A stretch of 64,000 bases of DNA from positions 186,001 to 250,000 of the forward strand of contig NZ_FRCK01000003.1 in NCBI RefSeq assembly GCF_900142875.1. Direction: 5' to 3'. The notes under the pieces were generated by a model. It ran no database searches and was not told the DNA's origin. It saw nothing but the letters and a program-made list of their open reading frames with translations. Of the stretch, positions 19,276 through 29,148 are shown piece by piece (within the stretch, counting starts at the first letter, position 1; the number at the start of each line of letters is the position of its first letter). Source of the DNA: Paracoccus solventivorans (GTDB lineage Bacteria; Pseudomonadota; Alphaproteobacteria; Rhodobacterales; Rhodobacteraceae). Made by a program: the position numbers and the translations under genes.

Positions 19276-21534
19276 ATGGTCCAGATGCTCCCCTCCCGCC
19301 AGCAGATCCTCGACTGGATCGCAGACAACCCCGACGCGACCGCCAAGCGCGACATCGCCAAGGCCTTCAACATCAAGGGCAGCGCCCGGATCGAGCTGAA
19401 GCGCCTGCTGCGCGAGCTGGAGGCCGAGGGGCTGCTGGAACGCCGCCGCCGCAGCTATCGCGACTACGAACGGCTGCCCCCGGTCAGCGTGGTCGAGATC
19501 CTGCCCCCCGACGATAGCGGCGACCTGTTCGCGCGGCCGCTGGAATGGCAGGGGGCGGCGCCGATGCCGCGCATTCTGTTCCTGCCGCGGCGCACCGACC
19601 CGGCGGTGGGTGCGGGCGAGCGGGTGCTGGTCCGGCTGGCCGAGACCGAGGGCGAGGACCACCAGTACGAGGCGCGGCTGATGCGCCGCATCGGCACCGC
19701 CCCGCATCGCATCGTCGGCATCTTCCGCAAGGAAACCGAGGGCGGCCGCATCCTGCCCATCGACAAGGGCGCGGACAAGACCTGGCGGGTGCGCGGCGAC
19801 GCCACGCTGGACGCACAGGACGGCGAGCTGGTCGAGGCCGAGCAGATCGGCACCCGCGCCCGCCTGGGCCTGCCGGATGCGCGCATCATCGAGCGGCTGG
19901 GCGATCCGTCGGCCCCCCGCGCGGTCAGCCTGATCGCCATCAACCAGCACGGCATTCCCGACGATTTCCCCGACGCGGTGATGGCCGAGGCCGACGCCCA
20001 GAAACCCGCCCCCATGGGCGAGCGCGAGGATCTGCGCGACCTGCCCCTGGTCACCATCGACCCCGAGGACGCCCGCGACCACGACGACGCGGTGGCGGCG
20101 ATGCTGGACGACGACCCGGGCAACCCGGGCGGGGTGGTGCTGTGGGTGGCCATCGCCGATGTGGCGCATTACGTGCGCCCGCAATCGGCGCTGGACCGCG
20201 AGGCCCGCAACCGCGGCAACTCGACCTATTTCCCCGACCGGGTGGTGCCGATGCTGCCCGACATCCTGTCGGGCGATCTCTGTTCGCTGCACCAGGGCGT
20301 GGACCGGCCGGTGATCGCGGTCCGCATGCGGTTGGACGCGCAGGGCAACAAGATCGGGCATCGCTTCTGCCGGGGGATGATGCGCAGCCTTGCCTCGCTG
20401 TCCTACGAACAGGCGCAGGCCGCCGCCGACGGCCAGCACGACGAGCAGACCGCGGCCCTGATGGACGAGGTGATCCGGCCGCTGTTCGCGGGGTACGAGC
20501 TGCTCAAGGCCGCCCGCGCGCGCCGGCAGCCGCTGGACCTGGAACTGCCCGAGCGCAAGATCGAGCTGACCCCGGACGGCCGGGTGAAATCGGTGGCCTT
20601 CCGCGAGCGCTACGACGCACACCGGCTGATCGAAGAGTTCATGGTGCTGGCCAATGTCGCCGCCGCCGAGGAACTGACCCGCCTGCGCCGGCCGCTGCTG
20701 TTCCGCGTCCACGAGGAACCCAGCCCCGAAAAGCTGGATGCGCTGCGCGAGGTGGCGCAGGTATCGGGGTTCAGCCTGGCCAAGGGGCAGGTGCTGCAGA
20801 CCAGCCAGCTCAACCGCCTGCTGGCGCAGGCGCAGGGCACCGATTTCGACGAGCTGATCAACATCAGCACCCTGCGCTCCATGACGCAGGCGTATTACAA
20901 TGCGGAAAACCTCGGGCATTTTGGGCTGGCGTTGAAAAACTACGCGCATTTCACCTCGCCGATCCGGCGCTATTCGGACCTGATCGTGCACCGGGCGCTG
21001 ATCTCGGCGCATGGCTGGGGAAAGGACGGGCTGTCGGCGCAGGATATCGAGACGCTGGAACAGACCGCCCAGCATATCAGCGACACCGAGCGCCGCAGCA
21101 TGGCGGCCGAGCGCGACACCAACGACCGCTATCTGGCCGCCTATCTGTCCGAGCGGGTGGGGACCGAGTTTTCCGGCCGCATCAACGGGGTGCAGCGCTT
21201 CGGCGCCTTCGTGCGGCTGGACGAGACCGGCGCCGACGGGCTGCTGCCGATCCGCGAGATCGGGCGCGAGTATTTCCACTACGACCCCGATAACCAAACG
21301 CTGATCGGGGCCGACAGCGGGCTGCGCATCGGCATCGGCCAGCGCGTCACCGTGCGGCTGGCCGAGGCGGTGCCCACCACCGGCGGGCTGACGCTGGAAC
21401 TGGTCGAGGTCGAGGGCGCGCCGCTGCCCGCCCCCGGCGGCCCCCGCGGCAAGGCCGCCCGCCGCGGTTTCATCCGCGGCAAGCTGCGCGCGGACGCGGC
21501 GGAACGCAAACGCTCGCGCCTGCGCCGCAAATAG
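19276..21534 (+). CDS. rnr: Ribonuclease R
   Basis: A 752-residue 3'-to-5' exoribonuclease that digests structured RNA. An N-terminal winged-helix region (about 5-75) precedes the cold-shock-like domains. The RNB catalytic domain has the metal-binding TIDPEDARDHDDAV around residue 257 and the YAHFTSPIRRYSDL block. An S1 domain follows (SGRINGVQRFGAFVRL, about 630 onward). The tail is Arg/Lys-rich. Size is close to the usual alphaproteobacterial RNase R. A degradosome-type helicase is at 34952. Confidence 0.95.
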   Translation: MVQMLPSRQQILDWIADNPDATAKRDIAKAFNIKGSARIELKRLLRELEAEGLLERRRRSYRDYERLPPVSVVEILPPDDSGDLFARPLEWQGAAPMPRILFLPRRTDPAVGAGERVLVRLAETEGEDHQYEARLMRRIGTAPHRIVGIFRKETEGGRILPIDKGADKTWRVRGDATLDAQDGELVEAEQIGTRARLGLPDARIIERLGDPSAPRAVSLIAINQHGIPDDFPDAVMAEADAQKPAPMGEREDLRDLPLVTIDPEDARDHDDAVAAMLDDDPGNPGGVVLWVAIADVAHYVRPQSALDREARNRGNSTYFPDRVVPMLPDILSGDLCSLHQGVDRPVIAVRMRLDAQGNKIGHRFCRGMMRSLASLSYEQAQAAADGQHDEQTAALMDEVIRPLFAGYELLKAARARRQPLDLELPERKIELTPDGRVKSVAFRERYDAHRLIEEFMVLANVAAAEELTRLRRPLLFRVHEEPSPEKLDALREVAQVSGFSLAKGQVLQTSQLNRLLAQAQGTDFDELINISTLRSMTQAYYNAENLGHFGLALKNYAHFTSPIRRYSDLIVHRALISAHGWGKDGLSAQDIETLEQTAQHISDTERRSMAAERDTNDRYLAAYLSERVGTEFSGRINGVQRFGAFVRLDETGADGLLPIREIGREYFHYDPDNQTLIGADSGLRIGIGQRVTVRLAEAVPTTGGLTLELVEVEGAPLPAPGGPRGKAARRGFIRGKLRADAAERKRSRLRRK

Positions 21535-21642
21535 GCACGGCGCCGCCATCGTCAGAATCATCGCACGGATGAATGCACCCGGCAGATCACGCGCCATCAG
21601 GCGCGGGGCCGGCCGGGCAATTATTCCATGCCGAAAAGGGTC

Positions 21643-21720
21643 GCTTCTTTCTGGCCCAAATACCCCGGGCTTTCGAGCGCCTGGAAAACAGTCCAGCGGA
21701 CTGTTTTCAGCGAGAAAGGG
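21643..21720. terminator. Bidirectional terminator and dispersed-repeat copy between rnr and pckA
   Basis: GAAAACAGTCC (21684-21694) and GGACTGTTTTC (21698-21708) form a perfect 11-bp hairpin with an AGC loop. The stem carries A4 on one side and T4 on the other, so it can terminate both convergent genes. Upstream on the minus strand lies the family motif GGGGTATTTGGGCCAGAAAG. The remainder of the 276-base gap shows no gene. Confidence 0.75.
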
Positions 21721-21810
21721 GCGAAGCCCGAGGGAGGCGGCGCCCCGGTCCGGCCCAAAGAAAAAGCCGCCCCCGCAGGGACGGCCCTTTCCTCGCATCC
21801 GGGCGTCGGG

Positions 21811-23406
<1,596 letters not shown>

Positions 23407-23487
23407 GCCGGTACTCCATAAGGGCGCTGTCGCTGGGCGCATCTAATAACATGGGGATTTGACGATGATAGACCGGCAAAGGCCACA

Positions 23488-23520
23488 GTTAGCGCAACCA
23501 TCGGAAGTTAGCGATACCAT
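23488..23520. promoter_or_regulatory. Paired operator-like motifs between pckA and hprK
   Basis: GTTAGCGCAACCAT (23488-23501) and GTTAGCGATACCAT (23507-23520) share eleven of fourteen bases and lie 19 bases apart, about 80-110 bases upstream of the pckA start. Read toward pckA each is ATGGTNNCGCTAAC. The CGCTAAC half resembles LacI-family operators; PckR, a LacI-type regulator of pckA in rhizobia, is a candidate binder, by inference. No such regulator is in the window. Confidence 0.55.
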
Positions 23521-23562
23521 CTTTGCAGATGTTGCAATCCGCCCGCGGCCGGGGCGGCGGCG

Positions 23563-23976
23563 GTGACCACGATTCACGCCAGCGCGGTGGCGGTCGAGGG
23601 GCGGGGGCTGCTGATCCTCGGGCCGTCTGGGGCGGGGAAATCGTCGCTCGCGCTGGCGCTGATGGCGCAGGGGGCGCTGCTGGTTGCCGACGACCGGGTG
23701 CTGCTGGACGCCCGCAACGGCCGGCTGATCGCCGCCTGCCCGCCGCCGCTGGCGGGGCGGATCGAGGCGCGGGGGATGGGGATTCTCTCGGCCGCCGCCG
23801 CGGGCCCCGTGCCGGTGGCGCAGGTGGTCGATCTGGGCCGGGCCGAAACCATGCGCCTGCCGCCCCGGCGCAGCATCACCCTGCAGGGGATCGCGCTGCC
23901 CCTTGTGCTGGGGCCGATGGGGCCGCATCTTGCCCCGGCGCTGCGCCAGCTGCTGCTGGGCGGGCGCAGCGACTGA
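23563..23976 (+). CDS. hprK: HPr kinase/phosphorylase, short alphaproteobacterial form
   Basis: A 137-residue protein made only of the C-terminal catalytic domain of HprK, as in many alphaproteobacteria; the N-terminal domain of Gram-positive HprK is absent. The P-loop is GPSGAGKSS (20-28), the acidic pair DDRV follows at 43-46, and the family signature ARGMGIL lies at 69-75. It would phosphorylate the regulatory serine of HPr, encoded 1.5 kb downstream. The start is GTG at 23563, with only a loose GGGGCGG upstream. Confidence 0.88.
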   Translation: MTTIHASAVAVEGRGLLILGPSGAGKSSLALALMAQGALLVADDRVLLDARNGRLIAACPPPLAGRIEARGMGILSAAAAGPVPVAQVVDLGRAETMRLPPRRSITLQGIALPLVLGPMGPHLAPALRQLLLGGRSD

Positions 23977-24007
23977 CGCGCCGCGGCGCAACCGAACGGG
24001 AACCGAG

Positions 24008-25045
24008 ATGAACGGCGAGGAGGGCAGGGGGAGCAGCGGCGAGACCGCGCAGGGCGCGGCGGCCGAAGGCACCGTGCCGCAGGCACCCGCGGGCGGCATC
24101 GTCGATGCCCAGCGGCTGGTGCTGGTCACCGGGCCCTCCGGCGCCGGGCGCTCGACCGCGATCCACGCGCTCGAGGACATGGGATTCGAGGCGATCGACA
24201 ACCTGCCGCTGTCGCTGGTGCCGCGGCTGCTGGACGGGCCGCCCCGGCCGGTGCCGCTGGCGCTGGGGCTGGACGTGCGCAACCGCGACTTCTCGGCCGC
24301 CAACCTGATCGAGCTGATCGATTCGCTGACCCGCAACCCGGCCTTCCTGCCCGAGGTGCTGTATCTCGACTGCGCCACCGAGGTGCTGGTGCGCCGCTAT
24401 TCCGAAACCCGCCGCCGCCACCCGCTGGCCGGCGACATCCCCCCGGTCGAGGCGATCACCGCCGAACGCGACCTGCTGGCCGCGGTGCGCGACCGCGCCG
24501 ACCTGCTGATCGACACCACCGAGCTGTCCCCCCACGACCTGCGGGCCGAGCTGGCGCAGTCCTTCGACGCCCGCGGCGGGCCGGGGCTGTCGGTGTCGCT
24601 GGAATCCTTCAGCTACAAGCGCGGGGTGCCGCGGGGGCTGGATTTCATGTTCGACTGCCGCTTCCTGGCCAACCCGCATTGGGAGCCAGCGCTGCGCCCG
24701 CTGGACGGCCGCGACCCGGCGGTTCAGCATTACGTGACGGCAGACCCGCGGTTCCAGCCCTTTTTTGACAAGCTGCGAGATCTTATCCTTTATGTTCTTC
24801 CGGCGCAGGTGGATGAGGGCAAGGCCCATCTGACCATCGGCTTCGGCTGCACGGGCGGGCAACACCGCTCGGTCACTTTGGTCGAGTTGATGGCTGACGA
24901 CCTTGCTAAAAAATGTTGGCAGGTGTCTAAACGACATCGAGAGATAGAGCGACGTTCCCGGGCGCCCCTTTCGGCAGCCGGTGCCGGCGCGGCAACTCTG
25001 TCGGGGGCGTATCTGGGGGGATCGGGCAAGGCCGATCCGTCGTGA
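24008..25045 (+). CDS. rapZ: RapZ-family nucleotide-binding protein
   Basis: A 345-residue YvcJ/RapZ protein. After a dispensable-looking 33-residue N-terminus there is the P-loop [10 protein letters not shown] (41-50) and the conserved GLDVRNRDF (87-95). The C-terminal domain includes [19 protein letters not shown] and the usual HRE terminus, with a short extra tail. In enteric bacteria RapZ controls a glucosamine-6-phosphate synthase sRNA; in alphaproteobacteria its role is not settled. The hprK-rapZ-EIIA-HPr order argues for PEP- or amino-sugar-linked signalling. Confidence 0.9.
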   Translation: MNGEEGRGSSGETAQGAAAEGTVPQAPAGGIVDAQRLVLVTGPSGAGRSTAIHALEDMGFEAIDNLPLSLVPRLLDGPPRPVPLALGLDVRNRDFSAANLIELIDSLTRNPAFLPEVLYLDCATEVLVRRYSETRRRHPLAGDIPPVEAITAERDLLAAVRDRADLLIDTTELSPHDLRAELAQSFDARGGPGLSVSLESFSYKRGVPRGLDFMFDCRFLANPHWEPALRPLDGRDPAVQHYVTADPRFQPFFDKLRDLILYVLPAQVDEGKAHLTIGFGCTGGQHRSVTLVELMADDLAKKCWQVSKRHREIERRSRAPLSAAGAGAATLSGAYLGGSGKADPS

Positions 25046-25058
25046 TGGTGGAACACAG

Positions 25059-25478
25059 TTGATCGGAATTGTCATCGTTGCACATGGCGGGCTGGCCCGT
25101 GAATACCTCGCGGCGGTTGAGCATGTCGTCGGCCCTCAGGCCGGCATCGTGGCCGTGACCATCGAGGAAGATCACGACCGCGCCGCCAAGCAGGACGAGA
25201 TCTGCGCCGCCGCGAATGCGGTCGACACCGGCGCGGGGGTGGTGATCGTCACCGACCTGTTCGGCGGCTCGCCCTCGAACCTGTCGATGCCGGCCTGCCT
25301 GCCGGAACAGCGCCGCATCCTGTACGGCGCCAACCTGCCGCTGCTGGTCAAGCTGGCCAAGTCGCGGCATCTGGACGTGGGACAGGCGGCGATGCTGGCC
25401 TGCGAGGCCGGGCGCAAATACATCGACTGCTACGCCCCCGGCCCGGCAGCCCCGCAGGCGCAAAGGGCGGTTTCGTGA
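25059..25478 (+). CDS. PTS EIIA-Man-type regulatory protein
   Basis: A 139-residue EIIA component of the mannose family, without any EIIB/EIIC partner nearby. The phospho-acceptor is His9 in MIGIVIVAHG; TDLFGGSPSN is a second family motif. The best start is TTG at 25059, 13 bases after the rapZ stop, because it places MIGIVIVAHG at the usual N-terminus; earlier in-frame codons would overlap rapZ with non-homologous sequence. Such orphan EIIA proteins receive phosphate from HPr and act as regulators. The HPr gene overlaps its stop (GTGA). Confidence 0.88.
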   Translation: MIGIVIVAHGGLAREYLAAVEHVVGPQAGIVAVTIEEDHDRAAKQDEICAAANAVDTGAGVVIVTDLFGGSPSNLSMPACLPEQRRILYGANLPLLVKLAKSRHLDVGQAAMLACEAGRKYIDCYAPGPAAPQAQRAVS

Positions 25479-25750
25479 CGGAACTGCGCCGCGAGCTGCG
25501 GATCATCAACGAAAAGGGACTGCACGCCCGCGCCTCGGCCCGCTTCGTCGAAACGGTCGAGCAATTCAACGCCCGCGCCATCGTCGAAAAGGATGGCGAG
25601 CGGGTGTCGGGCGATTCGATCATGGGGCTGCTGATGCTGGTCGCCCCCCGCGGCAGCGCCATCCAGGTCACCACCTCGGGGCCGGATGCCGAGGCGCTGA
25701 TGCAGGCGCTGACCGAGCTGGTCGACGGCTATTTCGGCGAAGGCGGCTAG
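25475..25750 (+). CDS. ptsH: HPr phosphocarrier protein
   Basis: A 91-residue HPr. His17 in KGLHARAS is the phosphohistidine, and Ser48 in SGDSIMG matches the regulatory serine targeted by HprK. Its presence with HprK supports a regulatory cascade. The start is GTG at 25475 overlapping the EIIA stop. Enzyme I (ptsP/ptsI) is not in the window. No sugar-specific permease is seen, so a purely regulatory PTS is the likely reading. Confidence 0.93.
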   Translation: MTELRRELRIINEKGLHARASARFVETVEQFNARAIVEKDGERVSGDSIMGLLMLVAPRGSAIQVTTSGPDAEALMQALTELVDGYFGEGG

Positions 25751-25765
25751 GGCGGCGCCGCGCCC

Positions 25766-26377
25766 ATGGCCCGCGACAGCTATCACCACGGCAACCTGCG
25801 GCAGGCGCTGGTCGACGCGACCGTGGCGCTGATCGAGCAGAAGGGGCCGATGGCCTTTACGCTTGCCGAGGCCGCGCGCCAGGCCGGCGTCAGCGCCGCC
25901 GCACCCTATCGGCATTTCTCGGGCCGCGACCAGCTGCTGGAAGAGGTGGTGCGGCAGGGGTTCCTCGATTTCGCCGCCAGGCTCGAAGCGGCGTTCGACG
26001 GCGGCCGACCCTCGGCGCTGTCGGCGTTCCTGCGCATGGGCGAGGCCTATCTGGGCTTTGCCGCCGCAAGGCCCGGGTTCTACATGGCGATGTTCGAATC
26101 GGGGCTGTCGATCGCCGGCAACGCCGATCTGGCCGCCGCCGCCGAGCGGGCCGAGCTGGCGCTGGTCCGTGCGGCCGAGGCGCTGTTCGCGCGCCTGCCC
26201 CTCGGGCGCCGCCCGCCCGCGACGATGGTGGCGAACCACGTCTGGGCGCTGTCGCACGGGGTGGTCGAGCTGTTCGGCCGCGGCCGTCCCGGCACCCGCA
26301 GCCCCATCGGCGCCGCCGAGATGCTGGAAAGCGGGGTGCTGATCTATCTGCGCGGGCTGGGCGTGATCCCCGAATGA
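25766..26377 (+). CDS. TetR-family transcriptional regulator
   Basis: A 203-residue TetR protein. The N-terminal helix-turn-helix is clear in AFTLAEAARQAGVSAAAPYRHF (about 30-51, quoted in part: VSAAAPYRHF). The C-terminal ligand domain is of the TetR_C/WHG-like kind, with LGFAAARPGFYMAMFE. It begins 15 bases after ptsH and could be read through from it. A perfect 8+8 palindrome 48 bases past its stop, before the DUF2852 gene, is the obvious candidate operator. Ligand unknown. Confidence 0.85.
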   Translation: MARDSYHHGNLRQALVDATVALIEQKGPMAFTLAEAARQAGVSAAAPYRHFSGRDQLLEEVVRQGFLDFAARLEAAFDGGRPSALSAFLRMGEAYLGFAAARPGFYMAMFESGLSIAGNADLAAAAERAELALVRAAEALFARLPLGRRPPATMVANHVWALSHGVVELFGRGRPGTRSPIGAAEMLESGVLIYLRGLGVIPE

Positions 26378-26424
26378 AAAAATCGCGGGCGGGGGATTGA
26401 CGCGGGCCGGCTGCGTTCCACATT

Positions 26425-26445
26425 GTTAATGTGATTAACATTAAC
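26425..26445. promoter_or_regulatory. Perfect palindromic operator candidate before DUF2852 gene
   Basis: GTTAATGT (26425-26432), a GATTA spacer and ACATTAAC (26438-26445) form an exact 8-N5-8 inverted repeat. It is strikingly A/T-rich for this genome. It lies 18 bases before the ATG at 26463 and downstream of a TTGACG (26397-26402) that could serve as a -35 box. A dimeric repressor bound here would cover the start of transcription. The neighbouring TetR protein is the most likely binder, by position only. Confidence 0.65.
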
Positions 26446-26462
26446 ATGCCCCGGAGCACCCC

Positions 26463-26879
26463 ATGCCCCATGCCTATCCCCCCATCGCAACCCCGGTCGC
26501 GCCGGCCGACGGCTTCGTGCAGTCGGTCAAGCGGGTGCTGATGCAGGCCCGCGACTGGCTCGACGCCCGCGGCAAGCCCGCGTGGATCATCGCCATGATC
26601 CTGGGCTTCGTCGCTGCCTGGCCGGTCGGCCTCGCCATCCTCGGCTACATGATCTGGAGCAAACGCATGTTCGGAAACTGCACCCGCCGCCACGCCGGCC
26701 CCGGCCGCTTCAACCGCGTCGAAACCACCGGCAACGCCGCCTTCGACGCCTATCGCGACGAGACGCTGAAGCGGCTGGAGGACGAACACAGCGCCTTCCT
26801 CGACTTCCTGCAGAAGCTGCGCGAGGCTCGCGACAAGGCCGAGTTCGACCAGTTCATGGAAGAGCGCCGCCAGGGCTAA
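26463..26879 (+). CDS. DUF2852 membrane protein
   Basis: A 138-residue protein with one or two membrane segments (PAWIIAMILGFVAAWPVGLA, then GYMIWS) followed by a charged helical C-terminus predicted as coiled coil (AYRDETLKRLEDEHSAFLDF). This matches DUF2852, a family of unknown role found widely in alphaproteobacteria. It stands alone between a TetR gene with a palindrome and a strong terminator, so it appears to be a single-gene, regulated unit. Confidence 0.8.
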   Translation: MPHAYPPIATPVAPADGFVQSVKRVLMQARDWLDARGKPAWIIAMILGFVAAWPVGLAILGYMIWSKRMFGNCTRRHAGPGRFNRVETTGNAAFDAYRDETLKRLEDEHSAFLDFLQKLREARDKAEFDQFMEERRQG

Positions 26880-26904
26880 AGCTCGGCCCCGGCCTGATCT
26901 TTCG

Positions 26905-26933
26905 CGGGGCCCGTTCGATGCGGGCCCCGTTTT
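26905..26933 (+). terminator. Rho-independent terminator after DUF2852 gene
   Basis: CGGGGCCCG (26905-26913), a TTCGATG loop and CGGGCCCCG (26921-26929) form a perfect 9-bp stem followed directly by TTTT. It lies 26 bases past the DUF2852 stop and faces the convergent gshA gene. Confidence 0.85.
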
Positions 26934-26946
26934 CAGTAAGCCCGTT

Positions 26947-28308
26947 TCAGTAAGCGGTATCGGCGTAGATGCGGGTCAGGTCGCCCTGCCATTCGCCGTG
27001 GTATTTCGCCAGCAGGTCGTCGGCCAGCGTCGCGCCGCGTTCCACCCGCTCGCGCAGCACGGCAAGGAAGCCGGTCTCGTCCGCGCCCCCCGCCAGCTGG
27101 CCGCGCGCCGCCAGCCCGGCCTCGGCCAGGCCCAGCACCTCGGCCGCCAGATCGCGCAGCCGCAGCCCGTCGTGTTCACCCGCCAGCCCGTCGCGGGCGG
27201 CGGCGCGGCGCAGCCCTTCGCGCTGCTCGGCCGTCCAGCCGCGGATCAGCTCGCTGGCGGCGTCCAGCGCGCCCTGGTCATAGGTCAGCCCCACCCACAG
27301 CGCCGGCAGGGCGTTCAGGTGGCTCAGCGGTCCACCATCGGCGCCGCGCATCTCGATGTATTTCTTGACCCGCGCTTCGGGGAAGACGGTGGTCATGTGG
27401 TCGGCCCAATCCGACAGCGTGGGGATTTCCCCCGGCAGCGCCGGCAGCCGCCCGTTCAGGAAATCGCGGAAGCTCTGTCCCAGCGCGTCGATGTATTGCC
27501 CGTCGCGGTAGACGAAATACATCGGCACATCAAGCACATAGTCCACCCAGCGCTCATACCCGAACCCGTCCTCGAACGCGAAAGGCAACAGCCCGGTGCG
27601 CGCCGCGTCCAGGTTCTGCCAGATATGGGCGCGCCAGGATTTCATCCCGTTCACCTGCCCGTCCAGGAACGGAGAGCTGGCAAATAGCGCCGTCGCCACC
27701 GGCTGCAATGCCAGCGCCACCCGCAGCTTCTGCACCATGTCGGATTCGGACGCGAAGTCCAGGTTCACCTGCACCGTGCAGGTCCGATACATCATCTGGG
27801 TGCCCAGCGTGCCGACCCGCTGCATATAGGGGGTCATCAGCGCATAGCGGCCCTTGGGCATCATCGGCATCTGGTCCTGCCGCCACACCGGCGCCGCCCC
27901 CAGCCCCATGAAGCCGATGCCCAGCGGCTCGGCCACCGCCCTGACCTCGGCCAGGTGCTGGCGGGTCTCGGCGTCGGTCTGGTGGATGTCGGACAGGGGC
28001 GCGCCGGACAGCTCCAGCTGGCCGCCGGGTTCCAGGCTGACATTGGCGCCGTCCCGCGACAGCCCGATCAGATGCCCGTTTTCGCGCAGCTCGGACCAGC
28101 CAAAACGGTCGCGCAGCCCTTCCAGCATCGCCAGCACCGAACGCTGCCCCTCATAGGGCAGCGGTTCCAGCGTATCTGTCAGAAAGCCGAACTTCTCGTG
28201 TTCGGTCCCGATGCGCCACGCATCGCGCGGTTTCTCGCCCGAGGCGATGTAGTCGGCCAGCTCTTCGCGCCGCTCGATCGGGCCGCCGCCCTGCTGGGGA
28301 ATGGACAT
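26947..28308 (-). CDS. gshA: Glutamate-cysteine ligase (plant/alphaproteobacterial type)
   Basis: A 453-residue GCS2-family ligase forming gamma-glutamylcysteine, the first step of glutathione synthesis. It has the family blocks GTEHEKFGF (metal/ATP region), GGQLELSGAPL, the MYRTCTVQVNLDF core and the closing RGADGG. Length matches the 450-460 residues of the class shared by plants and alphaproteobacteria. The ATG at 28308 follows GAGGGCC; an upstream in-frame ATG would add a Pro-rich leader lacking homology. gshB is not in the window. Confidence 0.93.
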   Translation of the reverse strand: MSIPQQGGGPIERREELADYIASGEKPRDAWRIGTEHEKFGFLTDTLEPLPYEGQRSVLAMLEGLRDRFGWSELRENGHLIGLSRDGANVSLEPGGQLELSGAPLSDIHQTDAETRQHLAEVRAVAEPLGIGFMGLGAAPVWRQDQMPMMPKGRYALMTPYMQRVGTLGTQMMYRTCTVQVNLDFASESDMVQKLRVALALQPVATALFASSPFLDGQVNGMKSWRAHIWQNLDAARTGLLPFAFEDGFGYERWVDYVLDVPMYFVYRDGQYIDALGQSFRDFLNGRLPALPGEIPTLSDWADHMTTVFPEARVKKYIEMRGADGGPLSHLNALPALWVGLTYDQGALDAASELIRGWTAEQREGLRRAAARDGLAGEHDGLRLRDLAAEVLGLAEAGLAARGQLAGGADETGFLAVLRERVERGATLADDLLAKYHGEWQGDLTRIYADTAY

Positions 28309-28483
28309 GTGGCCCTCACGAGGTCGTAATCCGGGGACAGGTGGCGCGGCCATCCGGGATAGTCAAGCAGGCCCTTTGGTGCATCCCGCCGGGGTCTTGT
28401 CCGGCAACCGCCCCTTGCGGCGCGGCTTTGGGGCGACGACATGCAGGGGCAGGTGGCGCAGGCGCGCGCGGAAAACAAGGTGG

Positions 28484-29038
28484 ATGATGGTCAGGGCGGT
28501 TCTGGATGCCTGCGTGCTTTACCCCACGGTGCTGCGGGAAATCCTGATCGGCACGGCCGAGGCGGGGCTGTATGCGCCGCTGTGGTCGGCGCGGATCCTG
28601 GCCGAATGGCGCCACGCCGCCGCGCGGCTGGGCGAGCAGCACGCCGCCGTTGCCAGGGCCGAGATCGCGCTGCTGCGGCTGGGCCATCCGGCGGCAGAGA
28701 CCCCCGAGCCGCCCGGCACGACCGCCGGCTACGACTGGCCCGACCCCGCCGACCGCCATGTCGTCGAAACCGCGCTGGCGGCGGGGGCGAGCGTGATCGT
28801 CACCGCCAACCTGCGCGATTTTCCGGCGCGCACGCTGGCGGCGCTGGGGTTGCGGGCGGTCCATCCCGATCCCTTCCTGCTGGATCTGTGGCAAAGGGAC
28901 GCCGCCCCGGTTGCCGCCAGCGTCCATGCCGCCCACGGCCGCGCGCAGGCGCTGGGCGGGCCGGTCGCGCTGCGCGAGCTGATGGGCCGCGCGCGGCTGC
29001 CGCGGCTGGGCAAGGCGCTGGAACGGGCAGGAAGCTAG
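28484..29038 (+). CDS. PIN-domain protein, RSP_2648-like
   Basis: A 184-residue PIN-fold protein with the opening acidic strand AVLDACVLYP, a second acidic site in TAGYDWPDPADRHVVE, and a final TANLRDFPA, together the four-acidic nuclease centre of the family. It appears related to the Rhodobacterales group labelled RSP_2648-type PIN proteins. I find no antitoxin-like gene beside it, so it is an orphan and not a clear VapC. It is divergent from gshA and 110 bases before zwf. RNase activity is inferred. Confidence 0.8.
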   Translation: MMVRAVLDACVLYPTVLREILIGTAEAGLYAPLWSARILAEWRHAAARLGEQHAAVARAEIALLRLGHPAAETPEPPGTTAGYDWPDPADRHVVETALAAGASVIVTANLRDFPARTLAALGLRAVHPDPFLLDLWQRDAAPVAASVHAAHGRAQALGGPVALRELMGRARLPRLGKALERAGS

Positions 29039-29148
29039 CGGGAAACACGCGGCAAACGCCGGGCGGACCCTTGCCGCAGGGCGGCTGGGCGCTTGCCGCG
29101 TCGGCCCGCAGCCTCTACCACCTGATCACCAGTCCGAAAGGTTCCGCG

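Noticed and set aside
23523..24011. Alternative plus-strand frame over hprK
   Set aside because: The overlapping frame lacks the P-loop and HPrK signature, which are found in the GTG-started frame at 23563.
28484..29038. VapBC toxin-antitoxin pair
   Set aside because: No antitoxin-like open frame lies next to the PIN gene on either side.
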